This document shows, piece by piece, positions 54,109 through 64,000 of a DNA stretch of 64,000 bases; within the stretch, counting starts at the first letter, position 1; every line of letters begins with the position of its first letter. The stretch lies in NCBI GenBank assembly GCA_003116995.1, contig BDSL01000010.1, positions 1,116,001-1,180,000 on the forward strand. The letters are read 5' to 3'. The translations under genes and the position numbers were made by a program. Source of the DNA: Yamagishiella unicocca. Its lineage: Eukaryota > Chlorophyta > Chlorophyceae > Chlamydomonadales > Volvocaceae. Under the pieces are notes generated by a model. It saw only the letters and a program-made list of their open reading frames with translations. It was not told the origin of the DNA and did no database searches.

Positions 54109-55294
54109 GATTAAGAGCTGCAGGGACGCTCCCGCACATCGCGGGCCACAGTCATTGTTGTGTGGGGTTGTTGTGGGGGGCGGGCGGCCGGCGCGGTGAG
54201 TTAACAACTCAGCCGGTGCGGTGAGTGAACAATTTCACAAAGGCGCCACGGGACGGGCTGAAGTGATGGGGCAGGTTTCGGAGCATCCACACCAGCGACG
54301 GGAAGTATGGAGTAGGACTGGAACCAGACTGGAACGGCATGAAGCTGAGAAATGGTATTGGTTGGTTGGTTGGTTGGTTGGTTGGTTGGTTGGTTGATGG
54401 GTACTGCATTAGTAGGCAGGGGTACGGTTGTCGTGGTGCGGGGTTGCGCGATGGTACGATGACGTAAGTGCATGCGCAGGCAGGAGGATGCTGCGAGGCT
54501 CGAGAGTCGTGGCCTAGGGTTTCTGGACTGCGGGTCTTGAGGGCGGGCTGGGAGCAGCGCGAATGATGTGCACAGAAAGGCAGAGCTGCCCGAGACGGCC
54601 CGAGGGGGAAGGGGAGAGGAGAGGGGACGGACGGAGCAGACGGAGCGGATTGATCCCTGCTGTGTGGAGTCGCGCCCTGCAGCTGTTGGAACCGCTTAAG
54701 CGCACGGCGTAGTGTCCCATGTAAAAGACGGTCGGCGTGTACAGGGGTACGACATGTACGACTTGTACGGAGGTACATGGAAGGGGGATTTGGGATCCGG
54801 ACGTGTGCCGCCGTCCCCAGCGGAGGACGCGGGGGTCGGAGGTCGCGGCTCGGAGGTCGCGTGTGGTCATGGGCTCGTTTTCGAACTCAGAAAGAATCCG
54901 AAAGGGATCCAAAAGGGATCTGAAAAGAATACAAAGACCTTGACACCTGGCTCGTGCGCAGCTGCCTCATCCACCCTGTAACAAGGTTCGCTCCAGACAG
55001 CTCTGCGTGGGTACCCACGGTTTGCTGTGGGCCCGGAGAGGGAGGCGGCGGCGGGGGAGGGGCGGCGGCGGCGGTGTGCCAGGCGGCGACGGAGTAGGTG
55101 GTGGTGGCGGGGGCGGAAGGTCACGGCAGTGAAAGGGCAGCCGAGGCAGCGGGCTGCTGGGAATGAGAAGCCGGCCCGAATCACTTGACGACCGCAGCCG
55201 TGGTTGGGCCCTGGCGGCACGAGGCCGTTTGGTCGCTGCATAGCAGCAGCTGTCGGATGGGGTCTGTTGTGGGGTGGGGTGGGGTGGGGTTTGT
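54109..55294. other. No gene recognised; contains (GGTT)n
   Basis: GGTT tetranucleotide run at about 54359-54396. The remainder has no domain on either strand. If the F-box gene extends to 56058, this is intron. Confidence 0.35.
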
Positions 55295-55400
55295 GGGGTT
55301 CGAGGGAAACCCGTGGATGTCCGGAAAAAAACGTTTAAAAACAGAAGTTTTGAGATGCATGCTGGAGAACTGGGTTGGGGATACGAAAGCCGACCCCGGG
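55295..55400 (+). repeat. Intron module A copy
   Basis: GTTCGAGGGAAACCCGTGGA, AAACGTTTAAAAACAGAAGT, TTTTGAGATGCATGCTGGAG, AACTGGGTTGGGGATACGAA. Nearest relative in the window is 44045-44185. Confidence 0.75.
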
Positions 55401-55449
55401 TGGGGTGGGGTTTGTTGTGTGGTGTGCGCGCCTGCAAGTCAATCCCCAG

Positions 55450-56058
55450 GACGCCGACCGCCGACAGCGGCAGGCGGGGGGGCGATACACGATAGGGTTG
55501 CGGCACCGGCCTTCCTTGGCTGAGCCCTTCCTCCGCATCACAGGCATCAGGTAAGGCTCGGAGGCGACCACGAGGACGGTCAGGGAGGAGGGGGATTATA
55601 ACAGAAGCCGGGAACCCACGGCCGACAAACCGAGTGCGGTGGAGATGGTGGTCCAGAGGAGAGGCGCGGCAAGGAGACGGAGCGCATGTGTGGGGGGGGG
55701 ATATAAGAGAATCCGCGAATCCACGGCCGACAAACCGCGGCCGCGGCCGCGGAGGAGGGGGGCAGCAGGGCGGACATCGCACAACCGCAACCGCCGTCGC
55801 GGGTGCTTGTGTGCCTGGGTAGGAGTCCAGTGGAGGCGGGCCCACAGAGGACCCGCCGCGGACCGGCGCCGGCAGGGCTCCCGGGCGAGGGTGAGGACGT
55901 GGACAACGTGGGCCGCCCCGCCAAAACACAGCCGGTCCAGGAAGTCGTTTCGCCGGGAAATCCATGTGTCATACGTATGTGTGCCGTACGGCCGTACGGC
56001 TCCCAGTGCATCGGGTCCTCTAAGCGGCCTCCTGGCCCCCAGACCCCTCGCCTGGTAG
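55450..56058 (+). CDS. Possible last two exons of the F-box gene, or part of a separate gene
   Basis: Exon 55450-55550 follows CCCCAG, reads DADRRQRQAGGRYTIGLRHR then PSLAEPFLRITGIR, and ends at a GTAAGG donor. Joined to 55941 (after GGTCCAG) it continues KSFRREIHVSYVCVPYGRT to TAG at 56056-56058. The first exon starts in phase 0, as needed after 52855, and the second join is also in phase. The resulting ..GIVTVQ|DADRRQ.. reads as a plausible beta-rich segment. The intervening intron would be 2.6 kb. A donor-like CTG|GTAGGC overlaps the stop, so the gene may continue. A TGTAA lies at 56392-56396. This is inference from phase and composition only. Confidence 0.4.
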
Positions 56059-58039
56059 GCCGGCGGCATGCTGTGGACACGGGGCACTGGGTCATGGGGA
56101 GCCCTCATCGACCGCGCCGGGGCAAGGGGCAGCGGCGCTTAGGTAAGAAATGCCAAAGCCGTGTCCACGTTGAGTGTTTACCGCCGAACCGCGGAAAATT
56201 TCCGCTGGAAATGAACGGTCCGGGCGGCGGCGATTTCCGCACGGAGGAAAGCGAAGGGAGGGCGCAGGAGCGCGCGGCGCTAAACTGGCCGGTATTACAC
56301 GCTGGGAGGGCCGGAGGTGTGTGTCGGTGTGCTGCAGGCTGAAAGGTCGGGGAGGTCACGATGTGTCTCAAAGTGCTCCGCGATAAGGGGGTGTAAGAAA
56401 ACCGTTTTTTGGGGGGGGCTCTTCCCCGAACGGGGAGACAGACGAGGTGCTGTGCTGTGGGATGCCCAGCGGGATGCCGAAGAGGAGGACAAGTAAGCGG
56501 CTCCGAAACCAATACGCTTCCTCCAGCGCCGCCCCACTGAGGCTTACAGCTGGCCTTCACTGCCGTCGAGCTGCTGCGCGGAGCAAGGCAGAGCCGCCTG
56601 CTGCCCGCTGCGGAAAGAACGCAAGATACATGTATGTGCGCAGCTCGCGGCCGCGGCGGCGGTCGGTGGCGAAAGGGACCCAGCGCACCTGCCGCCCACC
56701 ATACTTGACAAGTCCACGGACACGTTACCTACCAAACATCAACGAAGCAGGTCCAGCCATTATGAAAGGTGACCCCACGCGCAACGGCCGCGTACCAGTT
56801 ACTACTGCCACGCCAGCATCTAGGTGCACGGTGCATTAGGTGTACCCAATCGGTCATTCGTGCACGCACGCACATACAGTGTGTGAAAGCGCTCGAACGG
56901 CCGGTCGTGCGTTCACCTGCAGAAGCTTGTTGCAACACAACCTTCGGCCTGGTGCTCGCTCATTGGCGTGTCGAGCACGTGCTGTGTCACGCGACGGACG
57001 CTTCCGACACCGACATTGGGAATCATGCACCCCTCAACAATCACTCGCCCGCACAACACAAAGACCGTGCAGGGCCGGACGGAGTGCGAAAACCTCGCCG
57101 CCGCCGCGGTGCTCCCCCCTCCCCACAAGTCCGCCTGCAGTGGCGGCTTTGCGCCCATGACGGGCGTCCTCCGCCACATACGGCGTCGCGGAGTTGAGGT
57201 ACTGTCCGGCTGTAACAGCAGCAGCAACAGCAGTGTAGCCCAGCAGTTGAAAATGGCATTTATGCACAAATATATCGTGTTGTTGTCATGTTGTTGCGCT
57301 CAACATACGGCACAGCACGCCAGCAGCGCATGGAGACCACTGGCTTGTAATTGACGCTGTCGCGACTTCAAATTTTGTATCCCGCCCTTTTCCGGGTTTG
57401 CTCGGGATCCACCCAAACAGGATCCAAGCTAATAGAATCCACCCTAATAGGATCGATCCACCCACAAATAGGATTCACCCCAAAGAGGATCCACCCAAAG
57501 AGGATCCCGTGGATTCTTCGTCAGGCAGGGACACACACGCATGCACTTCTCATCCCCTTAGCGCACCCGAATACGGCGACCTGATATCAGTACGGCAGCC
57601 CGTGACACCCGTACCCTAATCCATGACATCAGTACAGTAAGGCAGGCAGGCAATCCGTGACACCAGTACGGTAGCCCGTGCACCGTGACACCAGTATGAT
57701 AGCCCGTGCACCGTGATACGAATACGGCAGACCGTGACGCCAGGACGGACGGTAGCCCGTGCACCGTAATATCAGTACGACGTCCCGTGATGCCAGTACG
57801 GTATCACGGGTTACCTTGACTACTCTAGCCCGTAACACCAGTGGCTGCAGTCCATCGCCGCCACAGCCGCGGCGGCGTCAAAGTCAGGAGCCCCTCCCGA
57901 CATCATGCAACAGTGTCGAATCGGAACACGCATTCAATTCAAGCGCTTCCTCGCGTGTACCCCCTCAGTGCCGTCCTCCTTCCTAGCCTTACGCAGCTCC
58001 CTCCTCCTCCGTCCCTCCACCGCAATGCCCTCCTTCCTA
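56059..58039. other. No gene recognised; degenerate short repeats
   Basis: A + strand TGTAA at 56392 could end an upstream transcript. About six GGATCCACCC-type repeats lie at 57408-57510. At 57585-57840 a degenerate minisatellite of roughly 30-bp units mixes CGTGACACCAGTACGG and AGCCCGTGCACCGTGA. A duplicated segment with TCCTTCCTAGCCTTAC lies at 57978-58050. Confidence 0.4.
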
Positions 58040-58042
58040 GCC

Positions 58043-58047
58043 TTACA
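58043..58047 (-). terminator. Candidate TGTAA poly(A) signal of the VWA gene
   Basis: TGTAA on the minus strand about 250 nt after the VWA-gene stop (58296), a typical spacing. Confidence 0.55.
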
Positions 58048-58295
58048 CAGCTCTACATGCAGCCACCGCCACCACCCCTTTGCTCCCGAGCTCCATACGG
58101 CCCCCGACTCTCTCCCCACGCACTCAAGACACCAGCGCAGCCGCGCTTTCATGGCAACATCAACATCGCCCCCCAGCGCCTGTATAAAAACACGCCGTGC
58201 AGCGCCTCACACACCCGCATACCCCCACCCCACCGCGACGACGACCTCTCCCACCCCACCCCCCCCTAGGAAATCCACGGGCCTAACTTGCTCCC

Positions 58296-61200
58296 CTAGG
58301 AAATCGTGCAGCCGCCCAGGCTGTCGACACACGACCCCGCATCGCACTCCCCACACTCCCCACACTCGCCGCACTCGCCGCAGCACTCCCCGCCGCCCGC
58401 GTCGCCCATGCCTCCCATGCCGCCCCCGACGTCGCCCATTCCTGGACCGAGGCCGCGGCCGGGGGGCGGGGGGGGGGGAAACGGAGCGGGGTGAGAAGTG
58501 GTGGTGGGTAACAATAAAAGAAGGGGGGGGGGGAGCACGTACGGATGAGTGCACAGGCGAGGGGGTGGTTCGACGTAGCACGGCCGCTGATGCTGGTTGG
58601 AATTGGCTGCTGTAACCGGGCAGAGGCAGCTCGCGCCCGGCACCGTCCCCGCCTAGTCGCCTGCTCATGCCCCCTAGCTCCCCCCCGCCACCCTCCTCGC
58701 AATCCGGCCGTCCACCCTCTTCCCTCTTCCCCTCCCTCCCTCCTCCCCACCCTCCTCGCACAACCCCTCCCTCCTCTGTGTACCCAACGCTTTCCTAGTC
58801 GGGTTCCCTACCCAGTGCCGACCCACGGGTCTCCTCTCAAACCTTCCCTCCCCAACCAGGCCCTCCACCCCGCCCCCCGAACGCCCTGCCCCGCCCCGCC
58901 ATCTCCAAACACGTGTACCAAAACGCTTCCTGTGGGTCGGTACTGAAACGTTTCACTACCGACCCACGGGTCTCCTCTCGCACACCCCCCCCGCCCGACC
59001 CACCAACGTTGGCGGCCGTGGACCCCAGGTCGCCGAACGCAAAGGCCGCTCCGACCCCCAGCGCGGCCAGCACCACCAGCCCCGCCGCTCCGCCGATGGC
59101 GTACTTGGCGTAGTTGGTTTTCCGCTTTCCGTGGGTCGCCTCTGACTGTTGGAGCTGCTGGTAGTCGCGGTGGGTGGTTTCGAAGCCAACCGTACGGGTG
59201 TGGGCGCAAGGTACGCCTGTCGGGCAGGGAGCGGGTCGGGGGGCAAGTTAGCGCGTACGCGGATGAGGGCACGGTGGGGGGCGGTTGGTGGTGGTCGTTG
59301 GTACGAGCAACGTGTCGTGCGCAGCGCGCGCGCCCTCAGGCCCCCTTCGGAGCCCCTTTCCCATCCGGCCCTCCTCCCTCACCACCACCTTCATCGCCAC
59401 CATCACCACCACCACCACCTTCATCACCACCACCACCACCACCTTCATCACCACCTTCATCGCCCTTGGTTTGTCGGATTCACGGACTATCCAATCCTTA
59501 ACCCCCTCACCGGTGGCGATGGAGAGGTCGACGATCTGGTTTACCATCTGGGGGGGGTTGCCGGCCAGCCACGCCTGGGAGCAGTAGGGATGTTACAACG
59601 GAGCGGGGTGCGGAGTGTAGGGCGTAAGGAGGGAGGCGGAGGAGCGACGCGACAACCTCCATCCACGTCCAGCCAGCCTCATACAAAAATGGGTTCCCGC
59701 CAACCGACAACGGACAACCGTCAACAACGGTGAAGTTATCAGGGCAGTCCCCCCACTCCTTAGGACCCCCGCCCCCCTCCACGCCGCCGCCCCTTCCCCG
59801 CTGTCCCCCGCTCCCTCCTCCTCCGCTCCCCCCCACCTGCGCTGTGAGGAGATCCAGGCGGTTCTTGATGAAGATCTTGTCCAGCGGCAGATCGCTGTCC
59901 TTGCATGGAAGCACGGGGTTGGAGCTCCAGGCTGGGGGTGGGGTCGGGGTGGGGTTCGAGGGGGGGGGGCGTGGAGGGGGTGGCATGAAAACCGTTTACG
60001 CAACGGGACAGGGATAGTTGGCGCATGGTCGTCGGATACCAATTTTGTGGGCGCATACTAGAGCACTGCGGGGGGGGGGTCGGGGGGGGGGGGTTGGAGA
60101 GGGGGATTGAGAGGACAGTCCAGCGGAAGGGGTTGGGCGGCGCAACCTGCTAGTAGGGCTGCCATCTGGGCGCGCTGTCAAGTCCAGGAGGGGGAGGCGG
60201 TTCGGTCGGCACAGCGGGCGGGAAGGCGGGTCGCTTCCGCAGTGAGATGTCGGTTGGGGTGTCTTCTTGGTCCGTGTAGGAGGCCTGGACGGCAGGGTGC
60301 CGCAGCGCGGGTAAAACCCATCCCCCCGCCATACACACACCCAATCCCCCCCCCCGCCACCAGTCGCGTTACCGGGTCTATTATTATAACCCCCCGCCAC
60401 CACCGCCGTCTGTCCAAACTGACACCACCCCAAGCGCAGGGGCCGCGAGGGCCCTGCCCGCACAGTACGGTAGATTGCGTATCAGTACGACAGAACTTCG
60501 CCCTCCCCCCGTGGATGCGCGGATTGCATTTAAACCCTCCCAACCCTGAACAAAGTGCGCCAGCATGCGCCCATGACTATGGTTCCGAAGAAAATATGCG
60601 CCATATAACCTATCTATGACGTGTAAACGGTCATTATGGCACCCCGAACCCGTACACGGGTCTTCCTTGCAACCCCCCCGAACCCCAACCCCGACGCCAC
60701 CTGTTCCGTTTGGCAGCGTGCCGTTGAGTGAGATGCCGCTCGCCGGCCACTGGCCGCTGTACTTGCCGGACACCACCAGCGGCATGCCGCAAAAGAGGTC
60801 CGGCAGCGGGTAGGGGTACAGCTCGCAGCCGGCAACTCCAGGGAGGGTGAGCGTCAGGTCGGACAGCACGGGCCGCTGGGCGGCGGTGAGCATGTGCTGC
60901 ATTTGGGTCTGCGCGGGTATAGCAGGAGTGGGTGTGGGTGTGTGGGGGGGTGGGGGCGTTTAGCGGGGGTTTCGAGGAAGACCCCTGGATGCGAGAAAAA
61001 CCGTTTAGGACAGACGTTTTGAGATGCATGCTGGAGAGCTTGGGTGCGCAAAGGACGGAGGTCGTAGGTCGACCTTCGGCGGCTAAGCGAAACCGGCGGG
61101 CGGCTAGACCCCCCGCGTGACGCAAGGAAACGTTTCGCGAAACCGGTGTTTTTTGGCGCTAGCTGGAGAACTGGGGGGGGCGGCGAACGATGGGAGATCG

Positions 61201-63695
61201 GATAGCGCGGCATTGAGCGGGGGGGGGAGAGGGGTTGGTACACAGAAGGGAATGTTTTATTCGGAGTACGGAACGCGGGAAGGCTCCGGTGTTTTCAGGT
61301 AAGGCCGTACTCCTGCAGGAAGCAATCAGCGGCAGTCTCCCCTCCACGCAGACTGTCGGTCGTGGATTCACAAATTATCTGCTTCCCCCCCCCCCACGTG
61401 ACCCCCCCAACTACATTACCCCAGTCGAGTTACCGCTTCTTTACTTGTAACCCCACGTGACCCCCCCACGCGGCGAATGAGGCGCCAACACTGGAAATCT
61501 CTTCCCCCTTGCCGTCCTGTCTCGTCCTCTCCACACACACACACACCCGGGGGGTTGATGTTTTTTACACCCGTGGGGGCCTTTCCACGCCGTGCCCTTC
61601 CCACGGGTTCCGGATTTACTTTATAGCCCCCCGAAGCCCACGCGCCAGCTGGTTCCTACCCTGCACTCCCTAGGTCGAGTAACTCCGGGTAACCCCCCGC
61701 TTACCCCCCCCCCCGCAGCCCGCTCGCACCTGGATCGCGTGCGGCCGGAACGCCGCGTCGAAGGCTCCCCTGCCGTATGACGCCAGCTGCTTGAGGAAGT
61801 AGTGGTTGCAGTAGATGCCGATGCCGAAGGCGCAGATGCGGGGTATGCCGGGCGGCGGCGGTCCGCCCGCCTGCCCTCCCTGGACCTGCTGCTTCTGCTG
61901 CAGCAGGGCGCCCACCTGCTGCTCCACGTAACGACAAATGTCCTTCTCGTTCTGTATACGACACCGGGTCGGGTACAGGAGGTGGGCAGCGGCGTTAGAG
62001 GGTTGGTTGCGGTGGGTTGCAGTTGGTTGCAGTGGGTTGGGTGTGGTTTCGGAGGCCTTGAAAATGCCAAACAGCAATGCCCCGCCTCACGCCGCCCCAC
62101 AGCCCGCGGCCACGATCCCGCCAAAGAGCCGTCTGGCCCCCCTTGCTGCCCTCCCACCCTCCACACACACACATCCACCTACCCATCCTCGGTTCGCCTA
62201 CCTATGTGACATGTAAGCCACCCACCCACCCACCCACCTGCACACAGCCGTCGGTGACCAGGAATATGAAGGGCAGGGAGGGGGTGGCCTGGGCGGCCTG
62301 GCTCGACAGCACCCCCATGGCCGCCTCCAAGGGCCCTCGGATGTCGGTGAGGCCGCGCGCCTCGATGGAACCCATCACCCAAGCCTGAAGCGGGGGGGGG
62401 GGCGGGTGAGGAAATCCCGTGGAAGAGGGTGGGAGCGGGTGGGTGGGTGGGGTGGATGGGCTTGGAGGAGCTACGGCGTTTTGGGTTATTGGCGGCGACC
62501 GACAAATGCCATATGGCATGTGTCCGGGTGGCGACAGCAACAGCAGCATACCCCTTACCCCCCCGTCCCCTTCCCCGGTTTCCTATGCCGTGTAACCGGG
62601 TCTCCTCGCCACGCCCCAAAACCCCAGCCTCAGCGCACCTCGCACGCCTGCACGTTCTCCGACGTGGCCTGCATCAGCGACCCCCCTGGAGTGAACCACA
62701 GCTGCTCGTGGTCGAAGGCAACCACCGTGAAGCTGTCCAGGGGGGTCAGGGAGCGCAGCCCGAAGGCCAGGGCGGCCCTGAGGGGGGGGGAGGGAGGGAG
62801 GGGGAGAGGGAGGGAGGGACGAGCAGTGTGGGCAGGAGGGAGGGGCGAGCAGCGTGGGCGGGAGGGAGGGCTGGGCAGTGTGGGCAGGAGGGAGGGACGA
62901 GCAGGGTAGCCCGGGTCGGGGGACGGGAGGAGCCGGCAGCTCAGAGGGGAGTGCCGAACCAAACAGCGGATGGAGGGGAAGCGAGCAACGCAGCAAGCTC
63001 CAAACTCTCTGCAGCGAGGAACACCCCCCCACCCCGCCCACATACACAGCCCCATTACAAACCTTGTCGAGGTTCCGACCTCCTGTCGGCTGCCCTCTGT
63101 TTTTCTCCTTCCGAGGCCCCTCCGGTCTCTCCACCCCACCCTCCCTCTCCTTTCCCCCCAAATAGCCAGTACCAGCAAGCCCCCTCCCTCTCCCGGGTGC
63201 CTCTCCTTCAGGCTTCTTCCTCATCCCCCCCCCCTCCATATGTTGGCCCACAGGTATTTGTCTCAAGGACCCCCCCAGATGCCCCCCCCCAAGGTGCCCA
63301 CGTCGAGTAACCGGTTCGTTTTTGCAACCCCCCCCAGGTGCCCCCCCCCCAGGTGCCCCCCCCCCAGGTGCCCCCCCCCCAGGTGCCCTCCCCCCCCAGG
63401 TGCCCCCCGCCCAGGTGCCCTCCCCCCCCAGGTGCCCCCCGCCCAGCTGCCCTCCCCCTCACTTCGCGAACTGCATGGGCTCCCCCGTCATGCTGCCCGA
63501 GCGGTCCAGCATGAAGATGATGGAGCGGGGGAAGGAGGGGGTGAACTCGGGGGCGGGGGGGGCCACGGACAGCACGAAGGCGCCGCGTGGGTCGGGGTCG
63601 GCGGGGTGGGGCTCACGCGGGGGGGTTACGTTGAGCGCAAGGAACATGTCGGAGCCCCACACCAGGTAGCGCACGTCCAGGTCGGTGTTGGGGAC
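58296..63695 (-). CDS. VWA-domain protein (VIT/VWA type) with C-terminal membrane-like segment and Gly-Cys tail; 5' end outside window
   Basis: Nine minus-strand exons in phase: 63695-63463, 62777-62639, 62384-62238, 61951-61730, 60908-60701, 59931-59837, 59574-59511, 59216-59004 and 58441-58296 (TAG), 488 residues visible. A von Willebrand A domain begins SIIFMLDRSGSMTGEP; the MIDAS metal motif DxSxS is D64-S66-S68 of the visible part. It continues FTVVAFDHEQLWF, GLTDIRGPLEAAMG, IFLVTDGCV and ICAFGIGIYCNHYFLKQLAS. A beta-domain follows (LPLVVSGKYSGQWP-like), then LPLDKIFIKNRLDLLTAQAW and VPCAHTRTVGFETT. The end has a hydrophobic Gly/Ala/Val segment (YAIGGAAGLVVLAALGVGAA) and a short CCGECGECGEC tail. 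Inter-alpha-trypsin-inhibitor-type VIT/VWA proteins have this order, with the VIT domain before VWA, so it is expected beyond 63695. Likely a metal-dependent adhesion or scaffold protein; location uncertain. Confidence 0.85.
59390..59465 (+). repeat. (CCACCTTCAT/CACCAC)n in a VWA-gene intron
   Basis: CACCACC triplets punctuated by CTTCATC, several units. Confidence 0.85.
59983..60068 (+). repeat. Intron module C, full copy, VWA gene
   Basis: GGCATGAAAACCGTTTACGC, ACGGGACAGGGATAGTTGGC, GCATGGTCGTCGGATACCAA, TTTTGTGGGCGCATAC. It is antisense to the gene and adjacent to the acceptor of the 59931 exon. Inverse of 49926-50000. Confidence 0.75.
60555..60690 (-). repeat. Intron modules C and A, reverse, near the donor of the same VWA-gene intron
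   Basis: AGCATGCGCCCATGACTATG, GACGTGTAAACGGTCATTAT, then CCCGTACACGGGTCTTCCTT. In gene orientation it is sense and next to the donor (60700), so it is inverted relative to 59983-60068. Confidence 0.65.
60965..61150 (+). repeat. Intron module A, longest copy, VWA gene
   Basis: GTTTCGAGGAAGACCCCTGG, AAAAACCGTTTAGGACAGAC, GATGCATGCTGGAGAGCTTG, then a GTCGTAGGTCGACCTTCGGC hairpin and a CGTTTCGCGAAACCGG tail. Antisense to the gene, near the acceptor side of its intron. Confidence 0.75.
62785..62935 (+). repeat. About 26-bp repeat, VWA-gene intron
   Basis: Units with GAGGGACGAGCAGTGTGGGC, about five copies, preceded by a (GGGA)n run. Confidence 0.8.
63330..63460 (+). repeat. AGGTGCCCCCCCCCC-type repeat at the donor side of a VWA-gene intron
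   Basis: About eight units of 14-16 bp. In gene orientation this is a G-run-rich tract directly following the 5' splice site (63462), rich enough to form a G-quadruplex. Confidence 0.85.
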
Positions 63696-64000
63696 CTGCG
63701 GCTCCAGGGGGGGAGAGGGAGGAGGAGGGGGGAGGAGGCCCGGTTACATGACATAGGAAACGGAGGGCAGAAAGCAACTGGCGAATAGGCCAGGGAGGGG
63801 GAGGGGGCAGGGGAAAGGGGTTGGGTTGGGTAAGGGTTGGGTTTGGGGGTCTTGGGGTGAGGAGGAGATGGAGAGGGGACCGTTATAGCCGAGGAGCCGA
63901 GGTTGGGAAGAGGAGCGTCTGGTGGATCGCTGGTGGCTCGGTGATGCGGGTAACGGAGCGGGTAACGGAGCAGCTGTCGGGTCGCGGGTTGCGGCAGGGG
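63696..64000. other. Intron sequence of the VWA gene
   Basis: On the minus strand this precedes the acceptor of the 63695 exon. It holds one short ACCGGTTAC-type module near 63735-63765. No upstream exon is visible, so the rest of the gene lies outside. Confidence 0.5.

Noticed and set aside
53750..54207. Minus-strand poly-Gly and poly-Val frames
   Set aside because: Simple (CCA)n sequence; no flanking domain or splice support.
54967..55965. Minus-strand 332-codon frame
   Set aside because: Pro/Arg-rich shadow crossing several intron modules; no domain and no supporting splice pattern.

Overview
The window looks like nuclear DNA of a chlorophycean green alga of the Chlamydomonas/volvocine kind. 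The evidence is high GC, intron-rich genes with GT-AG junctions, a hydroxyproline-type (Ser-Pro-Pro) wall protein, poly-Q/poly-A rich regulators, TGTAA poly(A) motifs, and short tracts of TTTTAGGG, the C. reinhardtii telomere repeat. I saw no bacterial or organellar features.

Left part (about 1-30 kb) is gene-poor and repeat-rich. It holds a convergent pair of paralogous GT15-like glycosyltransferase genes (+ strand 577-2926 and - strand 8240-4522) whose exons match almost base for base in length. It also holds a 1221-residue, four-exon type I membrane/wall protein with about 15 copies of a 31-residue Pro-Ser repeat (14019-20585), decayed ankyrin-repeat sequence (22975-23519), a 1.3-kb array of a 28-bp unit that is open in all six frames, and a 5'-truncated non-LTR retrotransposon endonuclease next to telomere-like repeats. 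About 18 copies of one dispersed repeat, ending in the near-palindrome TGTAACCGTTACA, lie in both orientations between 4.2 and 27.9 kb.

Right part (30-64 kb) is gene-dense. In order it holds an AP2/ERF transcription factor with a 698-residue Q-rich N-terminal exon (-, 37998-30048, six exons, 1342 aa); NAA10/ARD1, the NatA catalytic subunit (-, 42518-39322, six exons, 200 aa, one 25-nt microexon); a divergently transcribed F-box protein (+, from 42860, at least 13 exons, possibly ending at 56058); and a VWA-domain protein (-, 58296 to 63695 and beyond the window). I rebuilt exons by matching splice phases and conserved protein sequence. Every junction in AP2, NAA10, the VWA gene and the first 13 F-box exons keeps frame.

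The genes do not form one pathway. NAA10 is a housekeeping N-terminal acetylase that shares a 341-bp divergent promoter region with the F-box (probable ubiquitin-ligase adaptor) gene. AP2 is a likely transcription regulator, and the wall and VWA proteins are extracellular or membrane-associated.

The most unusual feature is in the introns of the right-hand genes. They start with G-runs and end with C-runs. Many carry short dispersed modules (cores such as AAAACCGTTTAGRACAGACG and ACCGGTTACNCGAC), mostly sense near the 5' splice site and antisense near the 3' splice site. This suggests introner-like elements with terminal inverted repeats.
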